From CAYJRR01 sp964372275 [NCBI: uncultured bacterium] (GTDB lineage Bacteria > CAYJRR01): a DNA stretch of 18,415 nt. The position numbers and the translations under genes were made by a program. Below are positions 13,921 through 18,415 of the stretch, piece by piece (positions within the stretch are counted from its first letter, which is position 1; each line of letters starts with the position of its first letter). Location of the stretch: assembly GCA_964372275.1 (NCBI GenBank), contig CAYJRR010000091.1:1-18415 (forward strand), read 5' to 3'. A model generated the notes under the pieces. It was not told where the DNA came from and did not search any database. It saw only the letters and a list, made by a program, of their open reading frames with translations.

Positions 13921-14671
13921 ACTTGCCGGAGGCGCCGCGTCCGGAGAAGCCACCCGACGGGCGGCCGGACGAGCTCGAGGAGCTCCACGTCGAACGCGAC
14001 GGGCTGGAGCCGCTCCACGAGGAACGTGACGAACCCGACGGTCCCCCGGACGCGCTCCACCCGTGGTGAGCTCCCCAGCGGCGGCGGTAGCCGACGAGAC
14101 TCACGCCTCCGATGCGACGCAGGACGACCGACAGGACCACCGCCACGCCGAACACGACCGCTTGGAACGCCTTCGGGGAGAGCTCCCGGGAGGGGCGAGT
14201 GGCGGCGACGGTCGGTCGAGGCGTCGCCGCCGGGCGGATGCGGAGCAGGCGCGTCAGCTCGTAGGCGCCGGCGGCCAGGCCATCGGCGTAGCGTGCCTCC
14301 TGGAAGGCGGGGACCATGAACCGATCGATCACCCCGGCGATCTCGGCGTCGCTCACCGCCGGCATGGCGTCGGCGATCTCGATCCGCACCTCGCGCTCCG
14401 ACGGGTAGAAGGCGATCAGCGCCCCGCGGTCGCCGACACGGCTCCCGACGCGCCAGTCGTTCGCGATCCCTCGGGCGTGGATCGAGGTCGGCACCCCCCC
14501 TTGGTCGGGGAAGGTCGCGACGTCGATCTCCATGCGCGCCTCCGCCTCGAAGGCGGCGAGCTGCCGCTCCAGGTCGGCCTCCGCCTCGGCCGACAGGACG
14601 TTCGCCTGGTCGATCACGTGTTGCGGCGGACTGGCGAGGACGAGCCACGCCGCGACCAGGACGCCGGTCAC
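13916..14671 (-). CDS. TPM domain protein with signal/anchor and Ser/Gly-rich tail (YgcG-like)
   Basis: 251 residues from a GTG at 14671. A short hydrophobic N-terminus (VLVAAWLVLA) fits a signal peptide. The TPM domain begins HVIDQANVLSAEAEADLERQL and continues EIDVATFPD, RGALIAFYPSEREVRIEIAD and FMVPAFQEARYADGL. A transmembrane segment follows (AFQAVVFGVAVVLSVVL, about residues 165-185). The C-terminus is a Ser/Gly-rich tail ending FSGRGASGKW, very close to the usual FSGGGASGxW end of these proteins. TPM proteins are envelope proteins linked to photosystem repair in plants and otherwise poorly understood. The frame is open further upstream, but that overlaps the other TPM gene. A weak GGGGA lies 8 nt before the GTG. 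The gene begins 31 nt after the neighbouring TPM gene. Confidence 0.85.
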   Translation of the reverse strand: MTGVLVAAWLVLASPPQHVIDQANVLSAEAEADLERQLAAFEAEARMEIDVATFPDQGGVPTSIHARGIANDWRVGSRVGDRGALIAFYPSEREVRIEIADAMPAVSDAEIAGVIDRFMVPAFQEARYADGLAAGAYELTRLLRIRPAATPRPTVAATRPSRELSPKAFQAVVFGVAVVLSVVLRRIGGVSLVGYRRRWGAHHGWSASGGPSGSSRSSWSGSSPSRSTWSSSSSSGRPSGGFSGRGASGKW

Positions 14672-14702
14672 CGCGCGATCCCCGTGCGTGGCCGGGCGCC
14701 GG

Positions 14703-15173
14703 TCACGGAAGGTCTCCCGACCCGCGCTCCACCGATAGGTCGTCCGGAAGCTCGTTCCGGTCGCCGTCGGCGGCGCGCGGAAAGGCGCTCGCCAGGCGCC
14801 CGCCGATCGCTCCGATCGCCTCGACCAAACCGTCGCCGAATCGATCGCCGGCGAACGCGGTCGCCAGACGATCGCGCACCGTCTCCCAGAATGCCGGCTC
14901 GACCGTGGCGTCGATCCCGACATCGCCGATCACGGCGAACTCCCGATCGGCGACGGCGAGGAAGAGGAGGACGCCGTTTCGCGCGGCGGTGCGGTGCATC
15001 CCCATCCGCTCGAACGCGCGCCGCGCGGCGCGCTGCACGTCCCCTCCCGAACGTCGCTCGAGCCGGATCCGGACCTCCCCCGACGTCTTCGCCTCGGCGC
15101 GCCGGATCGCCGCCACCAGGTCGTCACGTTCGCGCCGCGAGAAGAAGCGCGCGGGGATCCGGCTGCGACTCAC
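14703..15173 (-). CDS. TPM domain protein, short form without signal peptide
   Basis: 156 residues from a GTG at 15173. The TPM core is recognisable: RERDDLVAAIRRAEAKTSGE, VRIRLERR, NGVLLFLAVADREFAVIGDVGI, FWETVRDRLATAFAGDRFGDGLVEAI. There is no signal peptide or membrane segment, so it is likely cytoplasmic or peripheral. Bacteria commonly carry a long, membrane-bound TPM protein and a short one side by side, usually with lemA; here both TPM genes are present, but lemA is not seen among the visible neighbours. AGGA lies 7 nt before the start, formed partly from the TAG stop of the acyltransferase gene, so translation may be coupled. The last ~25 residues are polar and probably disordered. 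Confidence 0.85.
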   Translation of the reverse strand: MSRSRIPARFFSRRERDDLVAAIRRAEAKTSGEVRIRLERRSGGDVQRAARRAFERMGMHRTAARNGVLLFLAVADREFAVIGDVGIDATVEPAFWETVRDRLATAFAGDRFGDGLVEAIGAIGGRLASAFPRAADGDRNELPDDLSVERGSGDLP

Positions 15174-15182
15174 CCGGCGATC

Positions 15183-16595
15183 CTACCGCAGCGTCTCGCG
15201 AAACAGCCGCTCGATCCCGGCGACGCGCGCGTCGAGATTGGCCGGCGTCCAACCGGCGGTCTCGATCGGCGGATGCACCACCACCTCCACCGTCGTCGGC
15301 CGGATCACCACCCCGTGTTTCGGCAGGGCGTCCATGCTGTTCTTGAAGACGATCGGCACGATCGGGACCTTCGCCTGCATCGCCAGGTGGAACGCCCCCT
15401 TCTTGAACGGTCCGAGCGTTCCCGTGACGCTGCGCGTCCCTTCCGGGGCGATGGCGATCGACGAGCCCTCTTTCAGCGCCGCCATCGCCGGAGCGAGATC
15501 GGCCTTTCCCTTCCCGGGATCGAACCGCTCGACGAAGACCGTTCCGGCTGCCGCGAAGACGGCGCCCACGACCGGATAGCCGCGGATCTCCTTCTTCCCG
15601 ATGCCGACGAAGTCGCGCCGCAGGAGCTTGCAGAGCAGCAACATCTCCACCGCGCTCTGGTGGTTGAAGACGAAGACCGCCGGTCGGTGCGACCAGAGGT
15701 GCGGTCTCCCGGTGACCTGGAGCTCGATTCCGGAGAGCGCCAGCCCGACGTCTCCCCAGGTCGACATCGCCACGTTGAACCCTTTCCGGAGATCACGCTG
15801 CGCGAGCGCCGTCGGAACCCCGAGCAGGAGCGACGGCAGGCTGCTGGCGCCGACCAGCCAGGTGCGAACCACGTCGGTGGCGCGCGGCAGGCCGCGGCTG
15901 CGGAAGGTTCGCGTCGGCCAGCCGCGGCGGGCCGCCTCCCGCCGGAGCCGGAGGCCGGGGTTCAACGGCCTCGGCCGCCCGACCGCGCGGAACGCGGGGA
16001 GGTCGTCGTGGCTGTCGCCGTAGAACCAGCTCTTCCGGAGGTCGATGCCGCGCCCTTTCGCGAAGGCCCGCATGGCGATCGCCTTCCCCTCGCCGTGGCA
16101 CGCCGGCCGGACGACCTCCCCGGTGAAGCGTCCGTCCTTCCGCTCGAGCTGGGTGCAGAGCACGGCGTCGAACCCGAGCGCGCGCGCCAGCGGCTCGACC
16201 TGGTAGGGGAGCGCCGAGGAGACGGCCGCGACCACGTGCCCGCGCCGCCGGTGCGCGTCGACCAGGCGGCGCGATTCCGGGAAGATCTGCGACGCCAGGA
16301 ACGTCCGAAAGATCCGCTCCCCGACCGCCCGGAACTCCGCCTCCGGGACGCCCCGCAGCGTGCGGGCGAAGGCGGCGATCAGCCCGGAGAAGTTGCCGAT
16401 CCCGGCCTCCTGCCGCGCCGCGGCCCGCGCCATGCGCATCAGGTCGATCGCCCCGGCCTTGCGGCGGGCGATCAGGTGAGGGAGGAAGGCGAACGCCGAG
16501 AAGACGGCGAGCAGGGTGTGGTCGACGTCGAAGAAGGCCCCGATCCGTCGACCGGAAGGCGCGCCGTCGACCTCCGCGGTGAGCCCGTCGTCCAC
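15183..16595 (-). CDS. HAD-IB phosphatase / PlsC-type acyltransferase fusion
   Basis: 470 residues from a GTG at 16595 (AGGAGG 8 nt upstream). The N-terminal half is a HAD-IB (SerB-like) domain: FFDVDHTLL (D23, D25), a VSSAL motif II and WFYGDSHDDLP (D194, D197/D198). The C-terminal half is a lysophospholipid acyltransferase: FNHQSAVEM at 311-318, IGKKEIRGYPVVG, APEGTRS (E385-R388), and a PIVPIVFKN segment. Such fusions are known and annotated as 1-acylglycerol-3-phosphate acyltransferases of the inner membrane. The catalytic HX4D reads HX4E (H312...E317), which is unusual. A hydrophobic segment near residues 235-260 may help membrane association. It follows RNase E/G by 13 nt and precedes the TPM genes by 9 nt. 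Confidence 0.9.
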   Translation of the reverse strand: MDDGLTAEVDGAPSGRRIGAFFDVDHTLLAVFSAFAFLPHLIARRKAGAIDLMRMARAAARQEAGIGNFSGLIAAFARTLRGVPEAEFRAVGERIFRTFLASQIFPESRRLVDAHRRRGHVVAAVSSALPYQVEPLARALGFDAVLCTQLERKDGRFTGEVVRPACHGEGKAIAMRAFAKGRGIDLRKSWFYGDSHDDLPAFRAVGRPRPLNPGLRLRREAARRGWPTRTFRSRGLPRATDVVRTWLVGASSLPSLLLGVPTALAQRDLRKGFNVAMSTWGDVGLALSGIELQVTGRPHLWSHRPAVFVFNHQSAVEMLLLCKLLRRDFVGIGKKEIRGYPVVGAVFAAAGTVFVERFDPGKGKADLAPAMAALKEGSSIAIAPEGTRSVTGTLGPFKKGAFHLAMQAKVPIVPIVFKNSMDALPKHGVVIRPTTVEVVVHPPIETAGWTPANLDARVAGIERLFRETLR

Positions 16596-16608
16596 GCGCG
16601 GGACCTCC

Positions 16609-18150
16609 TCACTTCACCGTCACGTCGAAGCTTTCGACGGGACGGGACGCGACCGGCCGCGGGATGACCCGGATCCCGAATCGGTTCTCCAGGGCCTCCA
16701 CCGACGCGCGCTCCTCTCCGTACATCAGGTCGGCGATCCCGGGATGGACCTCGACGAAGAGGCTCCGGTTGCGGTGGGTCCGCGCCTTGCGCTGGATCTC
16801 GCGCAGGATCTCGTAGCAGACCGTGACCTTGCTCTTGTGGTAGCCCTTCCCCTCGCACAGGTCGCAGGGCTCGCCCGACAGCTTCCCGAACCCCTCGCCG
16901 GTGCGCTTGCGCGTCATCTCCACCAGCCCCAGGTCGGAGATCTTGGTGACGTTGGTCTTCGCGCGGTCCCCGCGCAACGCCTCGTTCAGCGCTGCCTGGA
17001 CCTTTTCGCGGTTCTCCGCGCGGTCCATGTCGATGAAGTCGATGATCACGATCCCGCCGATCGAGCGCAGGCGGAGCTGGTTGACCACCTCCTTCGCCGC
17101 CTCCAGGTTGGTCTTGAGGATCGTCTCCTCGAGGTCCTTCTTGCCGATGAACTTGCCGGTGTTGACGTCGATCGCGACCAGCGCCTCGGCCTGGTCGATG
17201 ATCAGGTAGCCGCCGCTTTTCAGCCACACCTTGCGGTGGAACAGCTTGTCGATCTCCGGCTCGACCTTGTAGTGATCGAAAATCGGTTCGTCCGAGGCGT
17301 AGTGCTGAACCTGGGTCTTCGACTGCGGGATCACCGTCTGCACGAAGTTGACGATGCGCCGGAACTCCCCCTCGTCGTCGACGTGCAGCGTCGAGATGTC
17401 GTCGGTCATCACGTCGCGCACGATCCGCAGCGGCAGGTCGAGGTCCCGGTGACAGAGCGCCGGCGCGTGGTGCTCGTCCTTCCCCACGTCGCGCCACACC
17501 TCGAACAGGAACTCCATGTCCCGCAGCAGCGTCTGCTCGGAGACGCCGCTCGACGCGGTCCGGACGATGAACCCCATCCCCTTCGGGCGGCAGGCGTTGA
17601 GGATCTCGCGCAGGCGCCGCCGCTCGCGGCTGTCCCCCACGCGGCGCGAGACGCCGACCCGGTCGATCGTCGGCATCATCACCAGGTAGCGCCCGGCGAT
17701 CGTCACGTGGCTGGTGATCCGCGCCCCCTTGGTGCCGATCGGCTCCTTGACCACCTGGCAGAGGATCTCCTGCCCGGGCTTCACCAGGTCCTGGATCTGG
17801 GCCTTGGGCTCGCCGCGCGACTCACGCCGGGACGGCTTCTTCCGGCGGGAGCGGGAGCGCTTGCGCCCGGACTCCTCGGCGTTCTCCTCGTCCTCCTCGT
17901 CGCCGAAGTCGAGGTCCTGGAACTCGGGGTAGATGTCGGTGACGTAGAGGAACGCCGCCTTGTCGATCCCGATGTCGACGAACGCCGCCTGCATGCCGGG
18001 AAGCACGCGGACGACCTTCCCCTTGTAGATGTTCCCGACGATCCCGCGTTCGCGCTTCCGTTCGGTGTGGAGCTCGACGAGAGAATCGCCCTCCAGGAGC
18101 GCGACGCGCGTCTCCTGGGTGCTGCAGTTGAAAATCAGTTGTTTCGACAC
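16609..18150 (-). CDS. rng: Ribonuclease E/G family endoribonuclease
   Basis: 513 residues from a GTG at 18150. It cleaves single-stranded AU-rich RNA in mRNA decay and rRNA/tRNA processing. Order: N-terminal strand (KQLIFNCSTQETRVAL), S1 domain (VGNIYKGKVVRVLPGMQAAF through ~155), 5' sensor and RNase H-like region, catalytic VAIDVNTGKF (D328) and IIDFIDM (D371), zinc-link CDLCEGKG (C429/C432) and a small C-terminal domain. It has no degradosome scaffold tail, so it is RNase G-sized. Inside the S1 domain, residues ~80-118 form an insert that is first acidic (DFGDEEDEE) and then strongly basic (RKRSRSRRKK). GAGG 6 nt before the GTG is the only ribosome-binding site and lies in a predicted hairpin. 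The gene heads a compact operon with the acyltransferase and TPM genes. Confidence 0.94.
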   Translation of the reverse strand: MSKQLIFNCSTQETRVALLEGDSLVELHTERKRERGIVGNIYKGKVVRVLPGMQAAFVDIGIDKAAFLYVTDIYPEFQDLDFGDEEDEENAEESGRKRSRSRRKKPSRRESRGEPKAQIQDLVKPGQEILCQVVKEPIGTKGARITSHVTIAGRYLVMMPTIDRVGVSRRVGDSRERRRLREILNACRPKGMGFIVRTASSGVSEQTLLRDMEFLFEVWRDVGKDEHHAPALCHRDLDLPLRIVRDVMTDDISTLHVDDEGEFRRIVNFVQTVIPQSKTQVQHYASDEPIFDHYKVEPEIDKLFHRKVWLKSGGYLIIDQAEALVAIDVNTGKFIGKKDLEETILKTNLEAAKEVVNQLRLRSIGGIVIIDFIDMDRAENREKVQAALNEALRGDRAKTNVTKISDLGLVEMTRKRTGEGFGKLSGEPCDLCEGKGYHKSKVTVCYEILREIQRKARTHRNRSLFVEVHPGIADLMYGEERASVEALENRFGIRVIPRPVASRPVESFDVTVK

Positions 18151-18153
18151 ATC

Positions 18154-18171
18154 CCGCCTCGTTCAAGGCGG
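18154..18171 (-). promoter_or_regulatory. Hairpin sequestering the RNase E/G ribosome-binding site
   Basis: On the minus strand CCGCCT (18171-18166) pairs with AGGCGG (18159-18154) around a 6-nt loop. A flanking U-G wobble can extend it. The 3' arm contains most of the GAGG that would serve the GTG start at 18150. A second stem, GGACCC/GGGTCC (18170-18185), shares two bases with it, so the two could be alternative structures. Confidence 0.4.
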
Positions 18172-18260
18172 ACCCCAACGGGTCCCTGGCGGGGATCGTC
18201 CGGCCACTCGGCGGATCTTCCGGCTTCGCGCGCCCCCACCGGGGCTCGTCGTCGGCCGGG

Positions 18261-18289
18261 GAAGCGCCGCCTTCGCAAGGCGCCGCTTC
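18261..18289 (-). repeat. Long imperfect hairpin in RNase E/G leader
   Basis: Inverted repeat with 13-base arms (18261-18273 and 18277-18289), one mismatched pair and a 3-nt loop. It is the strongest secondary-structure element in the leader. No T-run follows on either strand, so a simple terminator is unlikely. Confidence 0.5.
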
Positions 18290-18311
18290 GATCCGTCGTC
18301 GGGCGGAACTA

Positions 18312-18328
18312 CCGGGGAGCCTCCCCGG
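18312..18328. repeat. Perfect GC-rich inverted repeat upstream of RNase E/G
   Basis: CCGGGGAG and CTCCCCGG are perfect 8-base arms around a single C. In RNA the innermost pairs would open to form a larger loop. It may be the terminator hairpin of the unseen upstream gene or part of the leader. No T-run follows on either strand. Confidence 0.4.
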
Positions 18329-18415
18329 CCTTTCGGGTGCGCGAGGTCGCGCAACGTCCGAACTCCGGGTGCGGCTCCGTCCCGTCCGCCCCTCCCGTGT
18401 CGCCCGACCTTGTCG

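Larger units (their letters stand above)
18151..18415 (-). other. Upstream region / leader of the RNase E/G gene, hairpin-dense, no supported gene
   Basis: 265 bp with no convincing coding frame; a 63-codon frame at 18163-18354 is low-complexity and motif-free. Several perfect or near-perfect hairpins are packed here: 18154-18171, 18232-18245 (GCCCC/GGGGC), 18261-18289 and 18312-18328. It probably includes the promoter and 5' untranslated region, but no clear -35/-10 pair is visible. It does not match RNase P RNA, tmRNA or 6S RNA signatures that I can recall. The next gene upstream is outside the window. Confidence 0.45.

Noticed and set aside
14994-16667. 557-codon plus-strand frame opposite the acyltransferase fusion
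   Set aside because: Antisense shadow with repetitive Arg/Asp/Gly/Pro composition typical of GC-rich reverse frames.
18163-18354. 63-codon minus-strand frame upstream of RNase E/G
   Set aside because: Arg/Pro/Gly-rich, motif-free, no ribosome-binding site, and covered by hairpins; better explained as leader.

Overview
The window is high-GC bacterial DNA (about two thirds G+C by eye). It is gene-dense, uses many GTG and occasional TTG starts, and carries long spurious antisense frames typical of such genomes. No rRNA, tRNA or clear phylogenetic marker is present. The gene content (HNH protein with a DUF222-like N-terminus, twin TPM proteins, HAD-IB/PlsC fusion, archaeal-type glycogen debranching enzyme, MerA-like flavoprotein) suits an uncultivated soil or sediment lineage such as Acidobacteriota, Eisenbacteria or Myxococcota relatives. 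I cannot place it more closely.

Left block (1-7820, genes on the minus strand). The extreme left edge holds a decayed fragment of an IS5/IS1182-like transposase on the plus strand, followed by a rho-independent terminator. Reading in the transcription direction (right to left) come an HNH endonuclease-like protein, a four-helix membrane protein, a MerA-like flavin disulfide oxidoreductase, a glycogen debranching enzyme coupled to it by an ATGA overlap, a DUF5658-like three-helix membrane protein, an Hsp20-like protein and a secreted or anchored glycerophosphodiester phosphodiesterase. Everything from the flavoprotein to the phosphodiesterase is spaced like one operon.

Middle block (7821-13115, plus strand). 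A 678-bp divergent intergenic region contains a striking AT-rich island. It is followed by four tightly packed genes: an M16 zinc peptidase, a ureohydrolase (agmatinase family) carrying an N-terminal ClpX-type C4 zinc finger, an M20 dipeptidase, and a single-domain RelA/SpoT-type HD hydrolase. Two peptidases, an amine or guanidine hydrolase and a candidate alarmone hydrolase suggest peptide and nitrogen recycling with a link to starvation signalling, but that link is inference.

Right block (13118-18415, minus strand). In transcription order: a GC-rich, hairpin-dense leader, RNase E/G, a HAD-IB/PlsC acyltransferase fusion whose acyltransferase motif reads HX4E instead of HX4D, two adjacent TPM-domain proteins without LemA between or after them, and a small secreted protein of unknown function whose stop codon lies 2 bp from that of the HD gene.

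The most notable item is the zinc finger-ureohydrolase fusion. Its cysteine spacing (CX2C-X18-CX2C) is that of the ClpX adaptor-binding domain, which to my knowledge is not a standard part of this enzyme family. Other points worth checking are the stand-alone RelA/SpoT-type hydrolase, the acyltransferase motif change, the MerA-like enzyme without MerA's mercury-handling cysteines, the structured RNase E/G leader, and the AT-rich island.
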